The notes below the pieces were generated by a model. The model did no database searches. It was not told the DNA's origin and was given only the letters and a program-made list of their open reading frames with translations. Position numbers and translations under genes: made by a program. Of a DNA stretch of 27,254 bases, positions 1-8,713 are shown piece after piece. Origin of the DNA: a virus; the IMG/VR virus record IMGVR_UViG_3300018405_000054, positions 1 through 27,254 of that record, one strand, 5' to 3'. The first letter of the stretch is position 1. Each line of letters begins with the position of its first letter.

Positions 1-56
1 ACATGGCCGTCGATCTGTTGACCCGTGTGCGTGGATTGATAATAGCTTGTTGCCAT
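1..56 (-). CDS. Tail fibre/tip-associated protein, N-terminal 18 codons (partial)
   Basis: An ATG at position 56 reads MATSYYQSTHTGQQIDGH and runs off the left edge. An AGGAG site at 66-70 lies at a normal distance and overlaps the end of the upstream tip gene. The N-terminal pattern 'YYQSTHTGxQID' is common at the start of short phage tail-fibre or receptor-associated proteins (family knowledge), and the place after the tip protein fits. Only the first residues are seen, so the receptor-binding role is inference from position and this motif. Confidence 0.6.
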   Translation of the reverse strand, partial: MATSYYQSTHTGQQIDGH

Positions 57-60
57 TTTA

Positions 61-2421
61 TTATGCTCCTATCTCAACGTAAAAATCATTTCCGTCAGAC
101 GTGCGGAAAATCTCGTTATCTGCTGTTATGAATTGCTGATAATTAGTGGCGTAAAATGCCGTGCGTAAATGAGACTGCCATGAAATGTAGCTATCCCTCA
201 CAGCATACAATATAATATTAATGTCGCCAAGATAATTGACCTCAGCCGCGGTTATGGTTGCGGTTGTGCCTGTCAACCCTGCCTCTGTGTGCAACAAGGC
301 GTTATTGTCGGATCTCCTCACCTCGACCGTGTACGTCGTGCCAGCCTCCGGCCCGATGTTGGTGTTTTGCAGCCCGTCCACGATTGTTGTTGTGACCTGC
401 TGCAATCTATTCCGATGCCGCCACGTTAAAACGATATCGCCGTTCAGAGCCTCCGAGCTGATTTCTAACAGCCCGTCAACGGTGAGCCTGCCCGGTGGGT
501 ATGGTCTGATTGCCCTGCTGTTGAGCGTTAAGCTAACTGTTGTCCCAGATGCAAAAGGCAAAACGCCATTGCTGGTTATTGTCAGCAGCCGCGCCGCAAG
601 GCTTTTGCCGGTCGGATATGGCAAAGGGGAGCTTTCGTAGTTTTCCGACACAAACATAATCGGCGTGTTGGAAGGATGAGCAACGGGAACGGTGTCAAGA
701 CAACCGCGGCCGGCTGTGACAGACGATAGCCCGACAGAGACAACACTAACGATCTCAGACCCAATAACCGCCCAGGATCCAACAGCAACCTCATCGACAG
801 GCGGAGCAGAAGCCAGGGGGATGATGGTGTCAGTTATTGATAAAGCGTCTGTGGTTGTCGTGCGATAGGAAAAGCCAACCTCGGCAATTTGTTTGTACCC
901 AGTCCCATCATCCAGCCACAGTTCCGCTTCTGCTGCGTCTGAATTGGGAGCCTCCCCCGTAATCAACAGCCGTCCGTCCGTGCCGGTTACGTCGGTTATG
1001 GCGTTAATGGATAACCAATAATAAGGGGCCTCAATGAAGCTGTGATGTGCGACAGGCAAAGGGTCAGAAAGGATCGGCTGCCAGCCGCTTGCCGGGGGAG
1101 CCGTATAGATCAGGTCAGCACCGCCGAAAACATCCTGAACGCACTCTATTTTAGTGTTGTTACCGTCCCGCACAATCGACACAGCACGGGCAACCATCTG
1201 CTGCAAATTATACCGAGGCCATGACAAAAGAAAGGGATCACCAGGGTTAAGTTCAGACCCTTCCCGCGTAGTGGAAATGGTGCAAGATGCAAACGGCACA
1301 GACAGCGCCCTCAAGTCTCGCCAAGCCACCCGCGCTGCGATCTCGTCTGTACAAACACCCGGGTAATCAAGAGTAGCGCTCACCGTGCCGCCCATATCCG
1401 CATGCAGCGCCGAATCCTGAACGCTTATCGACCCGTCATCGTTATTGCTGCGCTTGTGGTATTTGACCGACACTGTATTAACCAGTTCAGATTGCTGTTT
1501 CGTTTCGAATTTTTCAACTTTTGAAACGTTCGACTCATCAAACAATGGCAACGCCTCAATATTATAATCGTTTCGTACCAGTTTGACACGAAATTGGCCA
1601 GTTGTCCGGTCAATAAAAATTGATCCATCAACATGCCGCAGAATCTCCGGCACAAAATCACTGATCTCCGTGCCACGGTCCCAAACCATCGACAAACCGA
1701 ACCCCTCGTTGTTCAGAGTCGTTGCTGCGGCGTTAAAAGAGGCGGTGTGAATGTCTGCTTCATTATATCCCATCCCCCATATTTTATTAGTCAGCACCTC
1801 GCGAACAATAGACATGGGCCTGGCGTCAACCCCGGTGCTTACCCCATCAGGGTACCGAGACACAACAAAAGACCACGGCTCGATATAAGGGGAGTCGCCG
1901 TGATATACCTGACGTAATACAACCGACACAACGCCACGGAACGCCGGAATGTTAGCGCCCAGTTGTCCTTGCAAATATGAATTTCGGCCCTGCAATGGCC
2001 CACCTGTTAAAAAGTCAATTGTACCAACCCCAGAGATTGAAATAGCCCCGCCGGTGGAAGATCCAGACCATTTTTTTTGGTCGCCAATCCATATCTCATG
2101 CAGTGTGATCGCCTCGCCAGCCGTTGCGCCATGGCACAAGATCATGTGCATCCCGAGATAATATTTGTGGCCCACAGTGACCTTGGACTTAAACATGCCT
2201 CCGCTTTTTCTTATGCGCCTCGTCCGCAGGTTGCCATACCAGACCACATTGGGCGATTTCATCATTTTTCGGCCAAACAATACGGGGATATCGCGCCCCA
2301 GTTTGGCGGTCGGGATGTCAAACTCTTCGATACCCGCTGGCTTCTGATTTTTGGCTTTTGGAGCCATCAAAACAGATACGACTAAAGAAACCACCATGGA
2401 CGCAATAAACCAAAACACCAT
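61..2421 (-). CDS. Tail tip/host-specificity protein (TipJ-like)
   Basis: A 786-residue protein and the last large gene of the tail cluster. It starts with a hydrophobic segment (about residues 1-20, FWFIASMVVSLVVSVLM). A region typical of phage tip attachment proteins follows: 'IPVLFGRKMMKSPNVVWYGNL' near residues 45-65, then beta-rich hub-like sequence. Around residues 480-700 the composition looks like fibronectin-III or Ig-type beta domains, and the C-terminus (NEIFRTSDGNDFYVEIG) is small and beta-rich. In siphoviruses such proteins close the tail tube, contact the fibre and set host range. The start has a modest GAGG site, 3 bases after the preceding gene's stop. The hydrophobic N-terminus is usual in this family and need not mean a membrane location in the virion. 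The class is fairly certain; domain limits are approximate. Confidence 0.8.
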   Translation of the reverse strand: MVFWFIASMVVSLVVSVLMAPKAKNQKPAGIEEFDIPTAKLGRDIPVLFGRKMMKSPNVVWYGNLRTRRIRKSGGMFKSKVTVGHKYYLGMHMILCHGATAGEAITLHEIWIGDQKKWSGSSTGGAISISGVGTIDFLTGGPLQGRNSYLQGQLGANIPAFRGVVSVVLRQVYHGDSPYIEPWSFVVSRYPDGVSTGVDARPMSIVREVLTNKIWGMGYNEADIHTASFNAAATTLNNEGFGLSMVWDRGTEISDFVPEILRHVDGSIFIDRTTGQFRVKLVRNDYNIEALPLFDESNVSKVEKFETKQQSELVNTVSVKYHKRSNNDDGSISVQDSALHADMGGTVSATLDYPGVCTDEIAARVAWRDLRALSVPFASCTISTTREGSELNPGDPFLLSWPRYNLQQMVARAVSIVRDGNNTKIECVQDVFGGADLIYTAPPASGWQPILSDPLPVAHHSFIEAPYYWLSINAITDVTGTDGRLLITGEAPNSDAAEAELWLDDGTGYKQIAEVGFSYRTTTTDALSITDTIIPLASAPPVDEVAVGSWAVIGSEIVSVVSVGLSSVTAGRGCLDTVPVAHPSNTPIMFVSENYESSPLPYPTGKSLAARLLTITSNGVLPFASGTTVSLTLNSRAIRPYPPGRLTVDGLLEISSEALNGDIVLTWRHRNRLQQVTTTIVDGLQNTNIGPEAGTTYTVEVRRSDNNALLHTEAGLTGTTATITAAEVNYLGDINIILYAVRDSYISWQSHLRTAFYATNYQQFITADNEIFRTSDGNDFYVEIGA

Positions 2422-2424
2422 AAT

Positions 2425-3231
2425 TTATAGCCTCGCTATCGGCATGCCGCCGAAGGGATCCTGGTCTGGCATCCACGGAAAACCCAGATAGTTGTCAATG
2501 TTGTCAAACTTGTCAATGCAGTTTGCCGTTGTTTTATTGCATCCTGGATACAGCGCGACACTAGTCCCCTGCGCCACGTTCAGCGGTTTTGATAACGTGA
2601 CAACGTCACCAACGTGCGACACAATAAAACGCCTGTCCGTCTCTGTCTCCATCATCCCACTATTAAACCACCCCGACGGATAACCGCTTATCCCAAGCAT
2701 GGTATAACTCACGTTGCTGATCACATTGACCTGAGCCTCCACTCTCATGGCAGGCTTGTTAGCTCTGCACCCGGCGCTGTAAATCGCATGGACGCATGTT
2801 AATTCAAACTGTGTGGATAATCCTAGCCGGCGCATCGAGGTATAGACCGACTCGCAATTTAGGGTTATTTTTTCATCTTTAACTTCGGCCGTAACGATGC
2901 GCCCCTTCCACTCGATCACAGCTTCACCGGCCGGCATCCCGACGTGCATGCGTTTCAGGGCAACGGTAGTGACCTGATCGATAGCGCCTAAAATATACCC
3001 ACGCGCAAAATTATCTGCCCGCGCAAAAGTGATTTTAAGATTGTCCTTGAAAATATCCTTGCCCTGCGTCCTGGCTGTGACTGAAAAATGAGAGGCCCGA
3101 TACGTCCCGACAGGCGAGGCAATATCAACAGCGGTTGAATTGAACCGCGTGACCGAAGCACCCCGCGTAAACTCCAGCAAGTACAGCGGCTTGCCGTCCT
3201 GGACGCTGGTGTCTGTTGCGCTGTAGCTCAC
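2425..3231 (-). CDS. DUF2163 / phage BR0599-family tail tip protein (gpL-like)
   Basis: 268 residues. The C-terminal hallmark of the BR0599 family is clear: YPGCNKTTANC (228-238), then KFDNIDNYLGFPWMP (241-255) and DPF (258-260). The N-terminal half has the DUF2163 pattern (PLYLLEF near 15-21; RADNFARGYI 71-80; VIEWKGRIV 105-113). Four cysteines, C146, C155, C231 and C238, are spaced as in this family; C126 is an extra. By position, between the DUF2460-like protein and the tip protein, it matches the role of lambda gpL, a tip protein known to hold an iron-sulfur cluster. The start overlaps the upstream stop by 4 bases (ATGA), so translation is coupled. Tail-tip assembly is well supported by family and context; metal binding is inference. 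Confidence 0.85.
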   Translation of the reverse strand: MSYSATDTSVQDGKPLYLLEFTRGASVTRFNSTAVDIASPVGTYRASHFSVTARTQGKDIFKDNLKITFARADNFARGYILGAIDQVTTVALKRMHVGMPAGEAVIEWKGRIVTAEVKDEKITLNCESVYTSMRRLGLSTQFELTCVHAIYSAGCRANKPAMRVEAQVNVISNVSYTMLGISGYPSGWFNSGMMETETDRRFIVSHVGDVVTLSKPLNVAQGTSVALYPGCNKTTANCIDKFDNIDNYLGFPWMPDQDPFGGMPIARL

Positions 3232-4901
3232 TGTGGCACCTCCATGACCGGCGCTGATAGTTGGCTGTGCTTATCGTGCCGGATTGTTATTGTGTCGGCG
3301 TTCAGCCTGACCAGAGACAAAAAGCTGATCATATCGAAATCTTCGAGCGCCCTCTCACCGATTGCAGAATCAAGGGTGATTGTTGCGATACCGTTGACGG
3401 TTTGTGTACCGATCACGTCGCGGAATAACGTTTCACCGCCCTTGAAAAAGATCATGATAGCCTTCGGCAATTGGCCGTAAAGATCCAGCAGTATCGGCTC
3501 AATCTGGATTGATGTTTGCAGCTCAGTCGTCGGCTCAAGCGGCTGGATGTCGCGGTTAAATGATGGAATGTAAAAAGCCTTCTGTCGCCCGTACCGAGAA
3601 TGCAGCCATGTCCTCAAATCCCACAGTTCAGCCTTGTTTTCTGCCAGGTAGTTTATGGTCCGCGCAAAGTCTGTGTAATCCTGTCGCGTCTCGACAACTA
3701 CAGTACCCTGCCCGTTGTCAATTTCCACAATAGGGCGGTGGATTCTCTCGTTGAGGCTGCGCGATAAAACAAAACTACGGTCAGTCACGACCGGCTGCCC
3801 CTTGTATGCTGGATAACTTGGAGCCTGCGCCGACAGGTCAATATTATCATCAACTGCAAACCGCGCAGACACCTCCTGAAGCCCAGCGCCGGTCCGCATG
3901 ATGCTAACACCCTCCGGTGTCCGGGCAAAGCGTACAGGCATCACCGCCGCGCCCTGATAGCTGTCAAGAACAGGCCGCACAAGAGTAATCCTGTCGGCTA
4001 AAACCTGATCAATCTCTATAACCTCAAACGTCTGGTAGTCCGAATAAATCAGCGCAACACCACCGGCCCTGTAATCGGCGGTTGTGGTATCCACCATGAT
4101 CTGCTCAGCGTCGCTTGTGATGTTCTTGTCGTATTCCGCCTCAATCCACACCGGCACCGCCCAGACACGGAACGACCAGCCACCCGCGATAGTTTTCAGC
4201 GTCGAAAACTCCAACTCGTCTAACGTATAGCGACAGTCAAACTCCTGACGCGGTGCCACCCTCATGGCGATTCGCTGTTCTCCCCGTCTGGTTTTGATGA
4301 TGTCCGTTAGCCACTTCATCCGCTCAGTTGATTCCAGGTGAGGCAAGAACGGGAACACCACAACCCGATTACCGATAACCCGCACCGTGCCGACGTAATC
4401 CAACCCAAGGAACTGAAAACGATATTGAGCGTCAATCGTTGGAGCGCCGGACAGCGTGACATTGACGGTATACGTGCGCTCTTCCAACGCGGCAAATGAT
4501 GTCGGCGCAGCCTCCGGTTGCGTCAGTGTTAACCCCTCGCCGTTTAGCTGCTCGACTGTTTGCAGCGTTTTCGGTGCGTAAAAAGCGTTCCAGACGGTAA
4601 AATGCCGCACCTGCTCGGTTAGTAGGTTGCCGACATTGATATAGCTAGGCTTGATGTGGATTCGCTCGTAATAATCGTCAACGTAGTGCGTTGTTTTATA
4701 ACCGCTGATCGCCCGAACGTGGGCCAACGCCTCAACCCGCGTGACGGTAGAGTGGAGCGACGGCAACGTATCGCCGGATATGTTGGCCTGAAAATCAAGA
4801 TGGGTTCCAGCATCAAACCCGTCCAGGGTTTTGCCCCAATACGGAATGGTGTTGTGGTTCCCGATCCCACCTGATACTTTTACCGCGTCAATAACTGCCA
4901 T
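3228..4901 (-). CDS. Tail tip/distal tail structural protein (DUF2460-like position)
   Basis: 557 residues with no catalytic motif seen. The centre carries a beta-rich stretch with 'TRRGEQRIAMRVAPRQEFDCRY', followed by a tryptophan-rich 'GGWSFRVWAVPVWIEAEY'. The C-terminal third has 'ENKAELWDLRTWLHSRYGRQKAFYIPSF', a pattern typical of the tail-tip proteins that sit just before DUF2163/BR0599 genes in many siphoviruses. Its place between two virion genes and the gpL-like gene supports a baseplate/tip hub role. It begins 1 base from the previous stop and overlaps the next gene by 4 bases. The exact homology to distal tail protein or lambda gpM cannot be settled by eye. Confidence 0.7.
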   Translation of the reverse strand: MAVIDAVKVSGGIGNHNTIPYWGKTLDGFDAGTHLDFQANISGDTLPSLHSTVTRVEALAHVRAISGYKTTHYVDDYYERIHIKPSYINVGNLLTEQVRHFTVWNAFYAPKTLQTVEQLNGEGLTLTQPEAAPTSFAALEERTYTVNVTLSGAPTIDAQYRFQFLGLDYVGTVRVIGNRVVVFPFLPHLESTERMKWLTDIIKTRRGEQRIAMRVAPRQEFDCRYTLDELEFSTLKTIAGGWSFRVWAVPVWIEAEYDKNITSDAEQIMVDTTTADYRAGGVALIYSDYQTFEVIEIDQVLADRITLVRPVLDSYQGAAVMPVRFARTPEGVSIMRTGAGLQEVSARFAVDDNIDLSAQAPSYPAYKGQPVVTDRSFVLSRSLNERIHRPIVEIDNGQGTVVVETRQDYTDFARTINYLAENKAELWDLRTWLHSRYGRQKAFYIPSFNRDIQPLEPTTELQTSIQIEPILLDLYGQLPKAIMIFFKGGETLFRDVIGTQTVNGIATITLDSAIGERALEDFDMISFLSLVRLNADTITIRHDKHSQLSAPVMEVPQ

Positions 4902-4902
4902 A

Positions 4903-5805
4903 TTACACCACCGGCTCGTATTTTACCGCAACGGCGTACGTGCCTGATCTGATGTTGTCGTATGTCGCTGTTGTTGTATTGCGGTCGTTGATGTTTTTGT
5001 AACTGAACGGGAATATCATCCACCGATCCGGCCCCAGCTCGATAATCGCCTCATCCTCGTAATAATCATTCCTGATGTACCGGGCGTTTTGCATCTCCAT
5101 CACCATGCCCCACTTTGAGGACAAAAACGCATGAAAACAGCGGATTGGGACGAGGATGGACTCTTGGCTGAATGCGTTAGGCTGATTGGATATGATATTC
5201 TCTACACTCCCCGTCCCGACGACAGCGGTTGTAGCTGAATCCGACGCGCGGCTATCATCAGGCCGCCAGCCGTTCCCGCTTGGATGTAAACCGTCATGGC
5301 AATAGTAGTTTCGGCGGCGGGTCAAAGAATCAAACCTTGTGCCCCCAAAAACAAGACTGTACATAGCGCTAGTCTCTGATATATTTGTGCGGACATCAAA
5401 CCCATAAGTTCCGGCAAAAAAGTTCCCCGTCCCCGGCACAGGAAGTTGTGATTGCCCGAATGTTAGGTGCATATAGGTCGCAGGGAAGATATTGACAGCC
5501 ACCCACACCTCAAAATCAAACACAAAAATATGATAAGTAATCGGATACGACCACTCCCAGTTATCAAACTCACTAATCATCACGTTATTGTCAGGGATGT
5601 CCCCGCCAATCAGAGCAGTTCGACCAGCCAAAATAATAGCGTCATGATTGGCCGTTGATCTTGTGTTTGTCCAAGTCAGCTCAAAAAACATCGTCCCTTT
5701 ACTCAGGATGGAGCCATTCCAAGTCCACCCCTCAGAAACAAAAGTGTTTACGATTGCTGTGTGTAACGCCTCTATGCTAGCGGCTGTGCCTGTATGATAA
5801 CTCAT
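4903..5805 (-). CDS. Putative virion protein of the tail cluster (300 aa, unknown)
   Basis: Not assigned to a named family with certainty. The N-terminus is a helix (SIEALHTAIVNTFV) followed by 'SEGWTWNGSILSKGTMFFEL', an arrangement seen in accessory tail proteins of many phages. The rest is rich in aromatic residues and predicted beta strands ('YHIFVFDFEVWVAVNIFPATYMHLTFGQ'), and the C-terminus is compact (DRWMIFPFSYKN). No signal peptide or TM is seen. It overlaps the upstream gene by 4 bases (ATGA). It resembles the preceding 282-residue product in plan: N-terminal helix, GW, aromatic core with 'fevwvavni', then a small beta C-terminus. The two may be diverged paralogues. Location between tape measure and tip proteins suggests a tail or fibre component (inference). 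Confidence 0.65.
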   Translation of the reverse strand: MSYHTGTAASIEALHTAIVNTFVSEGWTWNGSILSKGTMFFELTWTNTRSTANHDAIILAGRTALIGGDIPDNNVMISEFDNWEWSYPITYHIFVFDFEVWVAVNIFPATYMHLTFGQSQLPVPGTGNFFAGTYGFDVRTNISETSAMYSLVFGGTRFDSLTRRRNYYCHDGLHPSGNGWRPDDSRASDSATTAVVGTGSVENIISNQPNAFSQESILVPIRCFHAFLSSKWGMVMEMQNARYIRNDYYEDEAIIELGPDRWMIFPFSYKNINDRNTTTATYDNIRSGTYAVAVKYEPVV

Positions 5806-6650
5806 GCGTCCAACCTCATCGCGTAATAGTCGGGGAATCCCGTCCGGTAAACATCCTGAATAACCACATAATTTACGCCGTTTATTGTCAGTGTGTTTTC
5901 GACCGTGTTGTCAAATCCGGTAATATAATATATACCGTCGAGTGATCCAAAAACATTGTTGGTGATATACAGCTCAACCGGATAAATGTGATATGTCCCC
6001 ACAACATCCCGTTGGCTGTTTGTTGTGCCAAAATATGATGTACTCGCATACGGCCAGCAAAACGGCTGTATCCACACCCCCATCAAGTCACGCATCCTCA
6101 TATTAGCACGATTACCCTTATACGGCATTGAGTGAGAGGTATCGCTGAATCTGGTTGCAGGTGTACCATTGAGCATCCCGCAACAAACGACAGGGTAGGG
6201 GAATTGTGAAGGTCGGGCGTAAGGTAAAAATTTACCCACATAGGCCGACTCATAAACAGGCGTCCCGACTTTGAGGGCAAATTTTATATGTTGTGCGTTC
6301 CATGATAGCCAATAATCAAGCCGCTGGTTATGCGCGGGCACCCCTGACAGAATAGCCCCCGGCTGATTATCGAATGACTCTGCAGCGTTGTATCCGGTGA
6401 AGGTCGCAGCTGCCAGATTATAATAATCAGCGGCTGCGTCTTGATACGTCCTGAACCCAACATATATCCGCTCAAGACCGGTCAAGCCCTCGCCCTGCAA
6501 GATCAGCTCGTGATTGTCTGCGGTGTCAATATAGCGCAGCACCGTCCAGCCCATACCAAGAGCCGTCACTTCGTCCTTAATTTTGCGGAGCATGGCGTAA
6601 TGCGCCAGCTCGATGGCGTTATCAACAAACCCTATCGCATGAGGCATCAC
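5802..6650 (-). CDS. Putative virion protein of the tail cluster (282 aa, unknown)
   Basis: 282 residues. The N-terminal part (AIELAHYAMLRKIKDEVTAL then GMGWTVLRYI) is helical. Then come 'LERIYVGFRTYQDAAADYYNL', a 'YWLSWNAQHIKFALKVGTPVYESAYVGKFLPYARPSQFPYPVVCCG' block, and an aromatic C-terminus. I recognise this pattern from hypothetical structural proteins encoded next to tail-tip genes in proteobacterial phages, but no biochemical role is known to me. It begins with a 4-base overlap on the tape measure stop and ends with a 4-base overlap into the next gene, so the three are co-translated. It may be a paralogue of the 300-residue neighbour. Confidence 0.65.
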   Translation of the reverse strand: MMPHAIGFVDNAIELAHYAMLRKIKDEVTALGMGWTVLRYIDTADNHELILQGEGLTGLERIYVGFRTYQDAAADYYNLAAATFTGYNAAESFDNQPGAILSGVPAHNQRLDYWLSWNAQHIKFALKVGTPVYESAYVGKFLPYARPSQFPYPVVCCGMLNGTPATRFSDTSHSMPYKGNRANMRMRDLMGVWIQPFCWPYASTSYFGTTNSQRDVVGTYHIYPVELYITNNVFGSLDGIYYITGFDNTVENTLTINGVNYVVIQDVYRTGFPDYYAMRLDA

Positions 6651-8713
6651 TGCCCTCCCTGATTGCGTCTGACGACGTTCATGATGATTTCCTCCCCAGC
6701 GTCCGTGTCCAGATAGTCCCCCACCACCGATGGATCAAGCACGTTGATGATCCTGACGGCGTTCGGTTGCTGACCGCCGCCGCCCTTTGTATGATCGATG
6801 ACTGTCTCGTTCGGATGCAGGACCGCAGGGAACCCGCCCCGGCCATCTACACCACCAGAGCGGGAGCCGTAGCCGGTAAAACCGCCACCTTCAAAACTCG
6901 GGCTGGTGGAGCTGATCGTCGAAACAATCCCGCTCGTTGCTGCCGCCACGCTTGACATTGCCGCAAGGTTCGTCGGCCACGGATTCGCGGCTGCTTTGGC
7001 GATACCGGTTTGGATAGCCACAATAGACTCGGCTATTGAAAACGCTTTACTCACGGCAAACATAGCACGATAGATGCCCGACTGCTCTCCGGCGAATGCT
7101 TTTGTTAGCCCTGCAATCCCGTCATACAGATTAGCATAATTCTGGTAGGTTTGGCGTGCTCGTTCGTCGTCCAGCTCCTGCAAACGAGCATTTTTTTCGT
7201 CCTCAAGGGCTATTAAATCCTCATTGGTGGCAATGGTTGATTCTAACAGGGTTTCTCGCCGACGCTGGTAGGATAATTCTATCGCCTCTTCTTCAGATAA
7301 TAGGCTGTCGATAATGGATTGAGCTCTGGCGTTACGGGCGTCCTTCTCCGCTTGCGCCTTTTCTTCTGCGCGTCTGATCTTCTCTTCCCGCCGCTCCGCA
7401 AGTTCCAGCAGTTGAGCGTCTTTCTGCGCCTCCAATGCCAGCAAGTCAGTCATCGAGACAATGGAAGATTGTAACATGATCTCCCGGCGGCGCTCGTAAG
7501 AGGTGCGGATGGCCGTTTCTTCGTCCATCAGACTGTCAAGAATCGTCTGGGCCTGCCTGTTAATCCTTTCTTGTAAGGCTTGCGCCTCTTTGTCCGCTTC
7601 CTCGTCAACCACGGAGCCAGCGGTGGAGATAGCAGTTGGCACTTCGACCGCTTGCTTAGGCCCCTCCCAGGTTCCCGTAGCTCCAGCGCCCCAAGTCCCC
7701 GAAGCGCCACCTTCTTTTGAGGCATTTGGATCTACAAACTCTGCCATTCCAAAAGCCCGGCGGACGGCGTTGTCCATTCCCAAAAGCGCTTGGCTTACCC
7801 TGTTAATCTCCCCCAATACTGGCATTTCGCTGACAGGTGTGTTTCGGAGTCGATCAAAACCGTCAACCGCTTGCTCTAACACACCAACAAGATCACCAAT
7901 TCCTCGGAAAAGACCGCTGACCAGGCGGTCAGCCATTTCCAAGGTCTTTGGATCTTGCAACAATGCGGTTAGCTTTTCGATCTCTTCCCGTGCCTCCGGC
8001 AACCCGCCTTTGGCCTCCAGAAGATCACCAAACGCGTTTTTTAACCCTTGGATAGCGCCGCCGAATGTGTCCCGTGCGGCCTTTGCGCTCCCACCAAATT
8101 GCGTTTCCAGCTCTTTTAGAATGATCGATTGCGCCCCGGCGATATCGCCGACCGCCACCATGTCTTTTATCATCTCTTTCTGAACGTCGGAAAACTGGAT
8201 GCCTGAACGAGACAAGGCAGTTAAACCTTGAATCGGATCGTTCAGCGCCTTGCCGATCTGCACGGTAGCCGTGCGCAAATCCTGCCCCATCGCTGTGGCG
8301 GTGTCGAGGATCGCTTGCGTAGCCCTGGGGAACGCCTCCCCACCTATCTGCGTAAATGTCAGCAATAAGGATTGAGCGCCAATGATTGCCTCATCGCCGA
8401 ATGTGGTTACTTTTTGAAGCTGTGCAGCGTAATCTTGCAGTGACTGAGAAAGCTCTGGTGTGTAGCGGCCTGTCGAGCGCAACGTGGCCTCTAGCTGTGC
8501 TGTAACCCGCTCTTGTTCGATGGTGTTGGCAATGACCATTCGGAACGCCTGTCCGATAGCCAATGCCGATGCAAAGGCACCTAAAACTCGCGTAGCAGAC
8601 CGGAATGTGCTTTGTGCCCGGACACCAGCACGGTCAAGGTTTTGCACTTCGCGCTTTGCGGTGCGGATGTCACGGCTATCTGCTGCGAGTCTGACTTTAT
8701 AAATATCGGTCAT
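6647..8713 (-). CDS. Tail tape measure protein
   Basis: 688 residues. It determines tail length and is ejected ahead of DNA in siphoviruses. The N-terminal coil (DIRTAKREVQNLDRAG, 15-30) is followed by 'FRSATRVLGAFASALAIGQAFRMVIANTIEQE' (37-68) and 'TFGDEAIIGAQSLLLTF' (104-120), a block typical of tape measures. Residues 217-235 (FGGAIQGLKNAFGDLLEAK) are the usual conserved patch. Charged coiled coils fill about 375-525, and hydrophobic stretches lie near 530-600. The Gly-rich 'FEGGGFTGYGSRSGG' (607-620) and 'GGFPAVLHPNETVID' (626-640) are hallmark C-terminal tape-measure motifs. At roughly 0.15 nm per residue the tail would be near 100 nm. Residues 388-438 and 464-514 are a tandem duplication. 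The gene overlaps the upstream chaperone extension by 4 bases. Confidence 0.95.
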   Translation of the reverse strand: MTDIYKVRLAADSRDIRTAKREVQNLDRAGVRAQSTFRSATRVLGAFASALAIGQAFRMVIANTIEQERVTAQLEATLRSTGRYTPELSQSLQDYAAQLQKVTTFGDEAIIGAQSLLLTFTQIGGEAFPRATQAILDTATAMGQDLRTATVQIGKALNDPIQGLTALSRSGIQFSDVQKEMIKDMVAVGDIAGAQSIILKELETQFGGSAKAARDTFGGAIQGLKNAFGDLLEAKGGLPEAREEIEKLTALLQDPKTLEMADRLVSGLFRGIGDLVGVLEQAVDGFDRLRNTPVSEMPVLGEINRVSQALLGMDNAVRRAFGMAEFVDPNASKEGGASGTWGAGATGTWEGPKQAVEVPTAISTAGSVVDEEADKEAQALQERINRQAQTILDSLMDEETAIRTSYERRREIMLQSSIVSMTDLLALEAQKDAQLLELAERREEKIRRAEEKAQAEKDARNARAQSIIDSLLSEEEAIELSYQRRRETLLESTIATNEDLIALEDEKNARLQELDDERARQTYQNYANLYDGIAGLTKAFAGEQSGIYRAMFAVSKAFSIAESIVAIQTGIAKAAANPWPTNLAAMSSVAAATSGIVSTISSTSPSFEGGGFTGYGSRSGGVDGRGGFPAVLHPNETVIDHTKGGGGQQPNAVRIINVLDPSVVGDYLDTDAGEEIIMNVVRRNQGGQ
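7172..7552 (-). repeat. Internal tandem repeat in tape measure gene (two 51-codon copies, 76-codon period)
   Basis: Copy 1 at 7400-7552 (residues 388-438) and copy 2 at 7172-7324 (residues 464-514) align without gaps. Shared residues include AQ-(T/S)-I-(L/I)-DSL, EE-(T/E)-AI, SY-(E/Q)-RRRE, (L/A)-ALE and LxEL. They are separated by a charged linker (RREEKIRRAEEKAQAEKDARN). The DNA copies have diverged, so the duplication is old but visible at protein level. Such coiled-coil repeats change tape length in register. Confidence 0.8.

Noticed and set aside
7503-8183. A 226-codon plus-strand ORF opposite the tape measure gene.
   Set aside because: Antisense shadow: no SD, low-complexity Ser/Ala/Pro composition, and it lies wholly within a well-supported gene.
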